A DNA stretch of 21,278 nt from Reticulitermes lucifugus (GCA_026260175.1 JAKCWW010007760.1:5346-26623); one strand, 5' to 3'; positions 9,842 through 20,739 are shown, counted from the stretch's first letter. Numbers and translations are program-made. Notes: generated from the sequence alone by a model not told the origin.

Positions 9842-12800
9842 AGGTTACCTGTTCAGCCCATCACAATATCCTTTATTCCACGCTCAATACAAGAAATTAA
9901 TTTTACAAGGCCATCGAAATAGAATGCATACATTTTGAAAGTTAATATTCCATAATATAGCTCATACCAAACATGGTCTTATGCTTAACATAAAAAATTC
10001 CCAAGTCGTTTCTTTTATTATGTCATGGCACAACTATTAGACGTAGTGGCTATGATATCAGTGCTTAATATATGAATCCAGGATTCTTTTCTTGAGGTAC
10101 AATGTCACTGTTGAAGGAAGTGCTTAGAGCATGTTGTAGTATGCTGAATACAAATCGTTCATGATAGTGTAACATACTGTAATTGTTGTCATAATACTGA
10201 AAAGACCCTGGCCACAAAGAAAGTTCTTCTTGGTATCATCGGTTCATAGAAACTAGTGATGTTTTAAAGGTAAAATTAAGAGGCAACTGTATAAGAGACA
10301 ATCGTTGATCAAGTAAGATATTCATGCAGATGGAGCCTTAGGAAATCAGTTTATTTGATGACTAATTTAACACACTTATGAACTACGTCAGTATTAATAA
10401 TGATTACATCTGAGAGACTAAAACCATGAAAATATTTTACATATATGCTTATAAAGTCCAGCCAAAAATTTAAATCAAGTTGTGACAGGAATATGCAGTG
10501 TTTTTAGGCCTAAAATAGATAATAAGCCTAATTTCTCAAATCAGATTGTTTTCTCTCCCCAGTGATGCCACATACCACATACACAGTGCAGTAGATCAAT
10601 TTTAGCATACTCAGTCATAGTGGTCAAACTGCCTGATTCTCCAAAACTGAATATCACGCATGAGGCTTAATCACATCTTGAACCTCTTTCTGTTGACATA
10701 ATTAATGGCCAAATTTCTAAGGATATATTGGAACTTCATGTGTTCCCACAGTTAGATGGTACTGAACTGAAAGCAGAATGACAGTTATTTCTCAATAATT
10801 GAATTCTTACACAAATAGCTAATAAGCTTCGAATGTTAAACTTCCAGGTCGTTGAATTATAAGTGATGTTCTAGTTGTGTTGTTCCTTGAGGTCTATAAA
10901 AATCTACTAAAGTCTATAAACTGATTTGCAAAATGAGAGTGCTTTCTTATTAAAAAAAAAAAAAGAATCATCCTCTTAACCGAATTACTTCATAAAATAT
11001 AACCTTCCAAAATATGGGCATTCTTATTTAAAGACCCTGTATTTTAACTAGGTGCTTATATAAAATACGAGTGTTCTGATCACATTCATCTGTAACTAAT
11101 ACTTTATGTGGTTCTTAGAATGTCTGGAAAGCAGAGGGCAATCATAAATACTGTAACTTAAAATTACTTTCTCCATTACAAATGACTAAACTGGCGCTTC
11201 AGAAGTGATTTGCAGACCATATCCTACATAGAAATTAAATTGTATATAAACAGAGATCACTTATATGTGTAACTGTATCAAGAAGGAAACCAGAAAACCT
11301 TTTTACTGGAAATCACTGTAGCATACAGTAGATACAGCTAACGGTGGTAAACTTCTGCTGTTGCACAAATTTTACCTTTAATGATAGACTTCTGTTTCCT
11401 TGACAGTAAAAATCAAATAGACTTAAAAGAGGACTGTATTAAAAATGAGTCTAAACGAAATAATCACTCGACATTTTTAATTCTTCAAGCTTAAAATAGC
11501 AGCCTTGACCTAAGGAAACCCTAGTGCCTTCTGCTCTTTCTATTTTGAGACCATACAACTGATTTCAAAGATTGGCATACAATATGTATGGTATTTCACA
11601 CACACATTGCCAAATGTTTGAAACGCTTTCAAGATTAAAATATCAGTAAGTTTTCCTTTATGTACTTGTAGAATATATAGTGAATCATGGTACAGAACTT
11701 ACCACACAGATCTGAATATTCCACAATTGTTAAAAATCTTAACATGCTAGCGTTTCAATAAATAAAACAATAGTTGTATATGTTACATATTCTCTTCTGA
11801 TTACTAACACCTTCACCTTTCCTCCAATATTTCTGTGGAATCACATTTTTTGTTATTTTATTACCCCACATATAAAATATATAGATTCTCTCTGTTAGCT
11901 GCCTATGAATATCTAAACTAAATAGTAATTTTCAGTGTGTTAACATATTTTGTAAAATCAAACAAAATTATTGGCACCTTTCCACTCTCATGCAGTTATT
12001 CCATATAAAGGTTTACCACACAATCATCGGTTAATGTAAAATTATATATTTATGATCTCTTTCAGAATCATGTCAGGATTAAACAGGCTGCAGAACTAGG
12101 TACTAAATATTATCAAAAATATAATTGCAGAGTCGATATTTAAATACCAAGTTGGTTACTTCATTTGATTTATGCATTTCATTCTGGAGAAGACTGATTT
12201 TGGAAGTGATTTTCCCACATATGCTTCACTCAAATCTGTGAAGAATAAAGAGCTATGCCTGTGCATGACATGAAGTCATACAGGGGGAATAGACATATAG
12301 CTAAATCTATTCTTAAACTCATCACCGAATGGAGATGAGTGATCAGTATCACACTCTGTCCCCTTTACGCCCGGGGCAAATAAAACTGATATTTCTAACT
12401 AATTCTTCATCAAGAAAACAAATCAGCCTCCCTCATTTTAAATTTACCTTAATTAGAAGTCAGAAATGAAAGGATTTCTAATCATAAACAATAATACAGC
12501 TTCAATAATACTCTATAATATAAGTATCCAAGATTCCAAATACCCAATACCTGATGTGCATTTTTACATGAAACTGTCATAACATAATGTGTCTCTAGAT
12601 TATTTCACAATCTCCAGAAATAGTTCTGCCATTAGTTACATAGTCAGTCAGTTAGCTGTAAAGAACAACATTTAGTTGCTTATCTCAATTACACCAATTG
12701 TAAAAGAAATGAATGTATTCCAAATAATGCCCCTTTTATAAAAGAAACTATATTAAAATAAACTCTGTTGTTTGAAATACAGAAGTCCTTCATCCATCAC

Positions 12801-12860
12801 TAGACTTCGGTATGCAGATACAATAATACACCATTAACATAATAATGTACACAGATGAAT
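9842..12860. other. AT-rich CpG-poor stretch without genes
   Basis: No open frame with protein-like composition on either strand and no repeat recognised beyond a 13-base A run at 10952-10964. Near 12324-12375 there is a small cluster of CpGs (ACCGAA, ACGCCCGGGG) with no feature I can name. Confidence 0.5.
10952..10964. repeat. A13 homopolymer
   Basis: Thirteen consecutive A. It is not preceded by a recognisable retroposon body, so I treat it as a simple repeat. Confidence 0.9.
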
Positions 12861-13076
12861 TCACTCTAAAGAAACAAATTCATAATAAACTCCGAGTAGC
12901 TGGTCTGGAGCCTGCAGTATGGCTCCGCTGATCATTTTAAGTGCATTCTCCTCAAGTAACACTAAAGTTGCTCGTAGTACTTCACCTCATTTTTTAAAGG
13001 ACAAGGCTGTAACCCAATGCAGTATAGTCTTCTTCTCATAGCAGGGCAAAAGAAATCTAGGAAAAGTTGATGTCTT
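12861..13076 (-). pseudogene. Coding-like segment of unknown origin, one in-frame stop
   Basis: One minus-strand frame is open for 71 codons apart from a single TGA (plus-strand 12987-12989), and it ends in TGA at 12861-12863. The residues look protein-like on both sides of the stop: FPRFLLPCYEKKTILHWVTA before it and LRATLVLLEENALKMISGAI after it. GC content and CpG are higher than around it. I do not recognise a family. It could be a decayed exon of a mobile element, a processed fragment, or a conserved UTR block with chance openness. It reads in the same direction as the nuclear receptor gene. Confidence 0.3.
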
Positions 13077-15116
13077 TTAGGAAACTCAAAAAATTAAATA
13101 TATATAGAGAGAACATAATGACAATGCTCAAGTACCACACAATTTTTCATGCATGTTTAAGTCTGTGACAGAGTACCCAGGTCTTTGACAAGAATTTAAG
13201 ACAAGTTAGAAGAGAAAAACAGCAGACATCTCTGTGGCTACATCACTGCCAAAATTAAAGATAATGAATTCTTATGCACCAAATTTCATTCAGTAATGGC
13301 AATCCTAATCCCAGTTTATAACATGTATTTCTGTTGCCTTATAGTTATAAAATAAATGACTGAATCCTAACTTTCCTAAAACAGTAATCAAAACATCAAA
13401 ATGGTTCTGTGATAACATGCCTGAATGTGGAAAATTTTACCTCATTACTGTACTCTCTTCTATAACCCATTTCCTCTCTTTATTACTACCTCAAGTGCGA
13501 AGTATTCAATCAGCATGGTGTAGGCAATACAGATTGATATTAAAAAAGAAACTAATATAAAATACCTTGGACAATTATTCTTTGAAAAGTATGATTTTCC
13601 TGAAAATGCAGCCATCTCATTCTTATAATGACATGGAAACTGTGAGAACTTGAATTTGCAGGAACTAAGTTGACAAGAAAGGTGTTAAAATGTCACAGAT
13701 ACAAGCTGATACATGACAGATCCTTAGTGAGGATAAAAAGCAGCTGCATATACATGTAATAAACATTCACAAACTCTAAACATATTTAAAAACAAATATT
13801 TTTTCTTTAATCATTTAAAGGTTTCAAACAAAGTACAGATTTATATTATGTTATGAGACAAAGTGAAGCTAACATTCTTAGAAATCAAGAATCTTTACAA
13901 CATCTTTACAATAATATTATGCTTCCATTTCCATTTTGTTTTAGCAGATAGCATTATCACAAGTTTCTTATAATTAATAATAACAATAAATTAAAATCTG
14001 ACAGGTAGAACTGTTTACTTGTGGCAATTGTACCATCTAGTTTAATTATCCCTGTAGCAGTTGAGCCATCTTATGACTCATTCAACTTCCTAAGTCCCAA
14101 TTGCACTGTGCACTTCTAACAAGAAACAAAAACAGCACAATCTAACATTTCTTTATAATACAGTAATTAGTAAAAGACAGAGGCAGGACTTTTCAGCATG
14201 TATTTTTAGCTTCATAAAATTTTTAATTAATATTTCAGACCATTCTTAAATATTCCATTTTACATGACATGACATTACATAAATATAAAAGAATTTATGA
14301 AAGTTCAGCTTCTCACAGCAGTGACTATGGAGATTACTGTCAAATGTCAGACCATATCTGCCACACATGGCATCACATCCCAGTAAAACAATAATTACCA
14401 TAAGCATAACTTACAAATAAGACTTATGTAGTTCCACTTTTCAAAGTAATAAAAAATGCTTAATACATCAGACTTTAATTACTGAGAAGGTTTTAGAAAT
14501 AAATTCATTAGTTGCAAATAACTGTTAGTCTCAAAACCAAAAATTAAATAACATTTTCAAATTTTGATGTTCAGGCTCCTAAAAGAAAGCTAACAACACC
14601 CTATCCAAGAGTCTCATCAGATCCAGAAACCAGAAACATTTCCAATGACACTGGGATGATATCAGTATTAAAACTCACTGAGATTAAGAAAATTGTAATA
14701 CAATTCTGAGAAATTAAGAAAATATCATCTATCATAATCTCTGAAATACAACTTTCATAGAGCACACCACTTCTAAACCTGTAACAGTATTCTCTTCTCC
14801 ATGTTACTAATTACTAAAATTATCCATGCATATGAAATTATCACAATATTGTTATCAAAGAGCAAGAAAAAACCCTAATGTTGGAAGAGTAGAATGCACT
14901 ATTAATTTATTATAATTAGGTTGTAATTATCTTTTCACAAAATTGAACAGCATGACATATACCAAACAACTAGGACTTTCTCAGTAAATTCAGATTAACG
15001 TGTAACATTCAATCCAACAGACATATTACTTCATTCAGTTCCATAAAAGCATCAGGTTAGTAAAAAAGCAAACAAGACCTGAAAAAGAGTTCAGTGCAAT
15101 TCATTTTAAAAACTAC
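13077..15116. other. AT-rich CpG-poor stretch without genes
   Basis: No coding pattern, RNA gene or transposon recognised on either strand. Confidence 0.5.
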
Positions 15117-15154
15117 TATTTTGTTATCAGATGTGTATTTTGTTATCAGATGTG
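15117..15154. repeat. Perfect 19-bp tandem duplication
   Basis: TATTTTGTTATCAGATGTG occurs twice in direct succession (15117-15135 and 15136-15154) without a mismatch, so the duplication is recent. Confidence 0.95.
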
Positions 15155-15420
15155 AATAATATTTTATGTAGTAAACTACAACATGTTTGATCACACCTTC
15201 TCATATCTCCCTTGTTGTACCTACAAAATGAATGACAAAAATCAGAAACATAACTCAGTTGTTCTATGATTAATTTCTGAATGCAGAGCCACATTCTGAA
15301 ACATGCTTTTAGTAAAGACTTAGATAATGGATAACGTGTAGGAGAAAAAAACTGCAATATTTTACGTTTCTCATTGTTATTCCAATAGGTTTTAAACATT
15401 CTCCATCTCAGTTACTAAGT

Positions 15421-15764
15421 GTCTTCACCTAACGTTCATTATGGCCTTTGTACATAGGACTTTCCATAAGGAACCTCAAGACTTGAAATATTTAATGAAA
15501 AATGTTTCTTACGGAACTCGAGATTTTGTCAGTCGTAACTACAAAAAAAACTGTCTTTTGGGACGTGATGCCATACAGCTGACAAATTTACTGACTTCTC
15601 AGCACAACAGCACATCTCAGATGATAGTACTCTTTGTAAAATGTATTGACGGTATGAACGATTGTAAGCTATCAAGGACTATGCTTAATGGAGTCAGTCA
15701 GTTAACAATACAAAACAATAGAAGTTTTCTGTGTTTTTGTTTAATAGTGTGCCTTCTTTGACAA
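15421..15764 (+). other. CpG-retaining patch with a 106-codon open frame
   Basis: From ATG 15441 to TGA the plus strand is open for 106 codons, and about seven CpGs lie within 15421-15680 although neighbouring DNA has about one per 300 bases. The predicted peptide (MAFVHRTFHKEPQDLKYLM at its start) has no domain I recognise, and it ends in a Phe/Cys/Leu-rich tail typical of read-through of AT-rich DNA. A relic of an inserted element is as likely as a gene. It is antisense to the presumed receptor transcript. Confidence 0.25.
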
Positions 15765-16010
15765 ACATAATTTCCGGTAATATCCATATAATGCTGGCAT
15801 AATAAAAACAATAAAATTATATTTGTAATAAAGGTCACCTAACATTCCTGTGTTTTAAAATTTGGAAAAAAATTGCCATCTTTCATATGCACAAATATCC
15901 CATATTTATTGTTTGAAGATCCTGTAGTCAGTTCAGTGGATGGGCTATTTTATATTGCAACAATCACAATACATGCTGGTAATATTTGTCACAGAAATTG
16001 CTAGAGTATT

Positions 16011-16175
16011 GCAATGAACGCCATTCAAAACACCAAATTAAAAATATTAAAGATTAATACATTTTGCAATGAACGCCATTCAAAACACCAAATTAAAAAC
16101 ACTAAAGATGAATATATTTTGCAATGAATGTCATTTGAAACACCAAATTAAAAACATTAAAGATGAATATATATC
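16011..16175. repeat. Three tandem copies of a 55-bp unit
   Basis: Copies start at 16011, 16066 and 16121, each beginning GCAATGAA and containing ACACCAAATTAAAAA. Copies 1 and 2 are closest at their start; copies 2 and 3 share the GATGAATATAT end, which indicates stepwise duplication. The unit is not a multiple of three, so the open frame that starts inside it is not a repeat protein. Confidence 0.95.
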
Positions 16176-16864
16176 CACCGATTCTCATGTAGTTTTACAT
16201 CCACATGAAATCTATCAAGAAAACTTCATACACTGTATGCATTTGCTTCTTTTAACATACATATGACTTAACAGTAAATACATGCTACAACTTCCTGCCC
16301 CTTGTAATAAGGCAATATTATCCCTTAACCTCAGCTTAACCCCCATTTCTCTTCTAAAATTTGTGTGTGTTTTATACTGAAAAGTTTTCTTCGAAGATAA
16401 CAGCTATAGAGAGAAATATTTATATATACATGTACATATTTTATTTCACACCATTGTGCCTTGTACCCCATCAGCAAATTAACAAAACAAAAATTCCGCC
16501 ACCATAATTAATTATCGGAATTCTTCTTTCACTGTTACTTCATAAATACACGCAAATTATTCATGTGACATTTACTGCACACTGGGAAAGCAACATGAAG
16601 TACAAGAAAGAACATTATCTGATTATGGGGTGAAAATGTCCATCAGATGAGGTTTGCCCACAGAAATAAATCAGAATTCATACACAGTTGTACTTTGTAA
16701 GTAATGGTTAACTTGCAATGAAAATTACCTAGTGCTGTGTAACTGTTAAAAAAATAGCATATTTTGTAATATGGAAATTAAATCCAAATTTGGCTTATAG
16801 ACTTATGAAATTTGAATTTGAATGGAGGTTTCAGAGACAGTTACTTCAATGAGAGAACAATACA
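16176..16864. other. AT-rich stretch without genes
   Basis: No coding pattern or repeat recognised beyond short AT runs such as the one at 16420-16440. Confidence 0.5.
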
Positions 16865-16951
16865 AGTGTGTGATTGTGTGTGTGAGCATGTGTGTGGTGT
16901 GTGTGTGTGTGTTTTGTATGTACACATACACACAAACACACACACACACAC
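16865..16951. repeat. (GT)n followed by (CA)n, inverted microsatellite pair
   Basis: A GT-rich tract (16865-16915) is followed, after a short TTTTGTATGTACACATACACACAAA-like hinge, by a pure CA tract (16936-16951). The two arms are complementary, so either strand of an RNA from here can fold into a long hairpin. Open frames on both strands here are low-complexity artefacts. Confidence 0.93.
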
Positions 16952-17431
16952 TTCTGTTTCTTGTTTAGTGTGTTTGGAAAACTACAGGTCTTCATAACCT
17001 TATTCTGAGTATCTCCATTCAAGTACCAAAATTTCAATATTAAATGTAACAAAATTATTGGCCAATGAAATCTAGTATATTTCTCTGGGCTACCCTTTAT
17101 TATGTGATGAACTTTGTTCCATTTTTACACAAAGAAGCATAGGTTGTTTGTGAAATAACTTCATGTCTCTCTTTAAGCATTTCTGGACAGTTCTTAATTT
17201 TTTCATTATAAATATGTTAAAGGAAGAAAAACTAATTTTTCAATTCCTTCTCAAGTTAAGTGTAATTATTAGAAAGTCTCTGGAACATTTAAAACTGCTG
17301 GATGTTCACAGGTTCACTAGTGTTGTTCCCCATGCACTCACTTGCATTGTTTGCAACATATAGTTTATCTCTATTTCTTGTTCCCTGCCTGATCAGAGGG
17401 CCATTACAACTGAAGCCTTCACACTCTTCAG
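16952..17431. other. AT-rich stretch without genes
   Basis: The 66-codon plus frame at 17163-17363 has Phe/Leu/Ile/Lys-rich composition and no domain, so it is treated as chance. No other feature is supported. Confidence 0.45.
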
Positions 17432-17588
17432 AACTCCAAAATAAGTGACTCCTCAGTTCTCAGCCTGAAAACATCACCATATTTCAGAGGTCACAATATT
17501 ATAAGGATGTCCATGAATGGTAGGCCAGGTGTGATGCGTGCAACAGAAGGTGACATAATGACAGGCACACGAACCATTAAATGAACTG
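17432..17588 (+). other. Exon-like segment of unknown identity (strand uncertain)
   Basis: On the plus strand a frame open from 17414 to TGA 17582-17584 encodes a protein-like run (SPYFRGHNIIRMSMNGRPG, then VMRATEGDIMTGTRTIK). It is bounded by a pyrimidine-rich acceptor-like CTTCAG (ending 17431) and a strong donor-like CTG/GTAAGT (GT at 17589-17590). On the minus strand the same DNA has a 28-codon open frame beginning MVRVPVIMSPSVARITPGLP. It keeps two CpGs in CpG-poor DNA. I do not recognise a family in either direction. It could be an exon of another gene, a repeat relic, or a conserved UTR block. Confidence 0.25.
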
Positions 17589-18690
17589 GTAAGTGGTGTT
17601 GAATAATGGATGCCCAGTATGATAATTAAAAAATTGTGAAGTCAATGGATCTTGAAGGCACACTGTATACTAGCAGCTTTCAGGAATAGTTATAAAAAAT
17701 TAACATTTACAGGTCAACTAAAATGATAATATAAAAATGTGTTCCAGTGTGTTGAATTAATCTAAAATAACAGAAGTACCACATTCATGCTTATAAATTT
17801 GCAAAATGTTGTAAAATAAGCAACCAAGATCTGTAAATAAAAGAAGACATTATATTAAAAGAATGAAAGTGATTCTAAACGTTTCCTGTACTCAGGAAGC
17901 AATCACAGGCAAGACCACTTCTTTTGCTATCAATGTCATCAGGGAAATGCTTCAATCATACTTGACTGACTTCACTGAAATGTACGCTGACCAATGTAAG
18001 ATGCTGTGTACATAGGTACTTGATAATTTACAGGACAAAGAACTGTAGTATATATGTAGTACAATATTTGCTCTATATGAAGGGTAAAATGGAGACTGAA
18101 TTGCTTTTTATACAAAACTTTCCATGTCCAATAACCATTTTCCAAGAGTGTTTAATGACCTCTGACAATGGCTGCAATATATCAATCCTAGTGAAATTCC
18201 TACAACACTTTCATACACTGGTAAACGAATAACTTTAGCAATCATCAAGGCATCATCCAACCCTCTAAATTTAAATGTGCATAATGATAATACTTTTACT
18301 ACTATTGCAATGCACACACATTCTGTGTACCACTTCCAAGCTTCTGTCATCTGCTAGTCCATTCAAATGTTTTCAAATTGAATATGTATAGAATCAGTTT
18401 ACAATCTGTCTCAGGCTATGTTCACAGATATTCAACACATCAAGAGCTGACCAGAACAAGAATATTACAATAAAATTACTTCTTATTTCTCATTCTAAAG
18501 CACATTATTTTTTACCAGTTACTGCAATAAACCAACTGCAGTGTCTTCAATTTTTGGTAGTGATTTTGCAGTTTCACTTGTTCCTTTCTTCAACCACAAA
18601 ACCATGACATACAGCCTGTCAATAATCAAACATACTAACCTCACAGGTCAAAGTGCTGAGCACTGGGTTGGTAGCCAACTGACGCTCCGC
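17589..18690 (-). other. Proximal 3' UTR region of the receptor exon
   Basis: Immediately downstream of the receptor stop codon on the minus strand. An 80-codon minus-strand open frame (18108-18350) follows no family pattern and lacks a plausible exon structure, so it is regarded as chance. A donor-like GAG/GTTAGT lies at 18640/18639 on the minus strand. Confidence 0.45.
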
Positions 18691-18796
18691 TCAGCTGTCG
18701 ACAGAAAAGAGCTCCTTGTGCAGAGCTGGGAACTCAAGATGTGGTGTTGACCGCTTAAACTTGGCTAGTGCATCCATGTGAAGCATGCTCAGTTCT
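18691..18796 (-). CDS. Hr3: Terminal coding exon of a ROR/HR3-type nuclear receptor
   Basis: After a minus-strand acceptor TATTCTGTGTTGACAG (AG opposite 18797-18798) the exon completes one codon. It then encodes 34 residues ending in TGA (18691-18693): [19 protein letters not shown], then [15 protein letters not shown]. The first part is an amphipathic helix fitting helix 10/11 of a ligand-binding domain. LHKELF matches the AF-2 activation helix (helix 12) consensus of two hydrophobics, any residue, Glu, two hydrophobics. FP-L-KELF is the form typical of ROR receptors and insect HR3. HR3 is a nuclear DNA-binding receptor induced by ecdysone that helps switch on Ftz-f1 during moulting cycles; that is family knowledge. 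The rest of the gene (DNA-binding domain and most of the ligand-binding domain) must lie beyond the right edge. The exon keeps CpG and has higher GC than its surroundings. Another NR1 subfamily member is possible but less likely. Confidence 0.8.
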
Positions 18797-19369
18797 CTGT
18801 CAACACAGAATACCTTGGTCTTAGTATGTTAACGTACATCCTTAGCTCACTTCATTGTGTGCCATGCTTTTGAATGTATGCCATTTTTTAAAATCTCCTG
18901 CAAGTTGTCCTACTGTGATGAACAGTCTCAGACACAACTTACAACTTCATTGCAGCTGATTTCTGTGGAAATATTGGCAGCAAAAAGCTTCTCTTTGAAC
19001 GAACCATACCTATTACTGCTACAGGTCATAATATTCTCTTTGGTAGTTACAACTTATTTATCAAACTAAACTGATCTTTACGGTAAGTAAGGTAAAGGTA
19101 GTTGACCTTTTCCACACCAACATAATTATAATATCACAAGTTATACTTAGTACTGTTTCAGAGACTGGGATTCAAATTTATTCTTCCATCACATAACCTT
19201 GCAGATATATGTCTAGAATGTACTAATTTCCTGTTTTAAAAGTAGCTCTGTATGAAAAATACAAACCCAACCTGTTCCAATCTGCAGGCACAACTTATTT
19301 AACATTTATGAAACTGATTTAAGTATGAATTTTATCTCATGGTGGCCTGAGTTTTTTATATGTGTTTGG

Positions 19370-19417
19370 AAAATTGTGAAAAGCGGCTATTAGCTTCGTC
19401 GTGACTCTCTGTCTGCA

Positions 19418-19448
<31 letters not shown>

Positions 19449-19860
19449 GTGCCCGTCTACGAAGAACACCTCAGCTCCCACAGGATGGATTATCATGAAA
19501 TTTGATATTCAAGTATTTTTAAAAATCTGTCACAAAATTTCAAGTTTCATTAAAATCTGACAAGAATGGGTAATTTACATGAAGACCTATGCACATTTAT
19601 GATAATATCTCACTCAATTCTTCTTAGAATGAGAAATGTTTCAGACAAAGTTGTAGAGAAAATAAAAATACACCTTGCATGGTCAATAACTTTTTTTTCC
19701 CATAAATTGTGCTGTTTGTGAGCTAATGTAGAAAAATATGGCAGAGCTGGACAGGCCACGTTGTACAGCCAGACAGGCCACAGATGACAATATAATACGG
19801 CGCATGTGTGTTGCATGCTGGACAACTAATGCTACAAACACACACTCATAATATTTAATA
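19370..19860. repeat. Unclassified interspersed repeat headed by TCTG microsatellite
   Basis: GCGGCTATTAGCTTCGTCGTG is followed by a TCTG run, then by ACGAAGAACACCTCAGCTCC and ACAGGATGGATTATCATGAAA. CpG frequency is higher than in the flanks. This unit of microsatellite plus a fixed downstream body has the look of a dispersed repeat whose copies vary in TCTG number. No inverted or terminal repeats and no coding domain were found, so the class is open and the ends are approximate. Confidence 0.45.
19418..19448. repeat. (TCTG)n microsatellite
   Basis: About seven to eight perfect CTGT/TCTG units, with further degenerate units on its left. Confidence 0.93.
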
Positions 19861-20120
19861 CTTACAGCTTTTCCATGGTAACAATGGTTACGCGAACATG
19901 CCTCAACGTTGCATTACACATATATCGCCTGTGTTGTCTGGCTTAGCATGGATATTTAAATTTCTACGAAGTAAACAAACACAGGCCAGCATATGACATG
20001 CTAGGCTATTTGCCAGTAAACTGCAGAGGCCAGCATGTGGTCTCACAGAATGATAAAGGTTAACTTTAGGAGTGGGTTCCAGAGTCCCTTGGTACTGTCA
20101 CCAAAAATGGGTCCATAGTG
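19861..20120. other. CpG-containing block, probable old insertion
   Basis: CpGs (ACGCGAAC, AACGTTG, ATCGCC, TACGAAG) cluster in this block in contrast to the sequence on its right. It may continue the neighbouring repeat. A GCTGTAAGTATT donor-like site on the minus strand (about 19860-19868) is not joined to a receptor-like open frame. No coding domain recognised. Confidence 0.3.
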
Positions 20121-20700
20121 TAAACCCTGACAAATATGGAACACTGGTGGAACAAAAAGTAGCAGGGAAAAACCAAAGTTGTTGAAAAAGATCTGCTATA
20201 GTACCATTCTATCAACCACACAAAACACATACATTTGCCTGTTATTCAATGTGTGCCTCCACAATAAGGAGGAGGGAAAAATTGCCTTCACAATGGCTTG
20301 GCCAAATAAAACTCTCATGCAGCACCATGAAATTTTTTGTTCAGGTATACAAATACCATTCACTGTTCATACAAATGACCAACACAGACTTCAGGCTTCT
20401 ATGAAGAATGTTAAGATTATGAATATCTAAAATAGAAACACCCTTCATTACGGGCATTTCACACTTATTAAATAGTCACAGTCCTGTATTGAATTTGTTT
20501 TATATTGCATACAAGTCACCTTTTAGCATAGTAATACAAACCCAAGGGCTTGTGGCAATAATAAAACACACCACAATGTTCATGAAACTGCAGCAGCAGG
20601 TACTCCATAGAGCTAGTTACAGGATCCATATGAGTTACCTAGCACTTATTTACACAGACATTCCCCAGGTCACGTGACAATAGTTAAAAGACTCTTTCTG
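20121..20700. other. No recognisable gene
   Basis: Intron-like sequence. The plus-strand frames of 83 and 62 codons here show no domain or exon signals that fit them. Confidence 0.45.
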
Positions 20701-20701
20701 C

Positions 20702-20739
<38 letters not shown>

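Larger units (their letters stand above)
2473..18690 (-). other. CpG-poor non-coding domain, candidate very long 3' UTR
   Basis: About 16 kb directly downstream (minus strand) of the nuclear receptor stop codon, with no convincing host coding exon. CpG is nearly absent outside a few patches, while TpG and CpA are common, as expected from deamination of methylated cytosine. Transposon content is low for this kind of genome: one SINE-like copy and one piggyBac derivative. The interval could be one long 3' UTR, a shorter 3' UTR plus downstream transcribed sequence, or a UTR with introns. Sequence alone cannot separate these. Confidence 0.4.

Noticed and set aside
16846..17052. Cys/Val- and His/Thr-rich open frames on both strands
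   Set aside because: Translation of the GT and CA tracts.
18108..18350. 80-codon minus-strand open frame next to the receptor exon
   Set aside because: It is downstream of the receptor stop codon, has no recognised domain and no supporting splice pair.
18541..18750. 69-codon plus-strand open frame
   Set aside because: It is the antisense shadow of the receptor terminal exon, whose minus-strand reading has a clear AF-2 motif and acceptor site.
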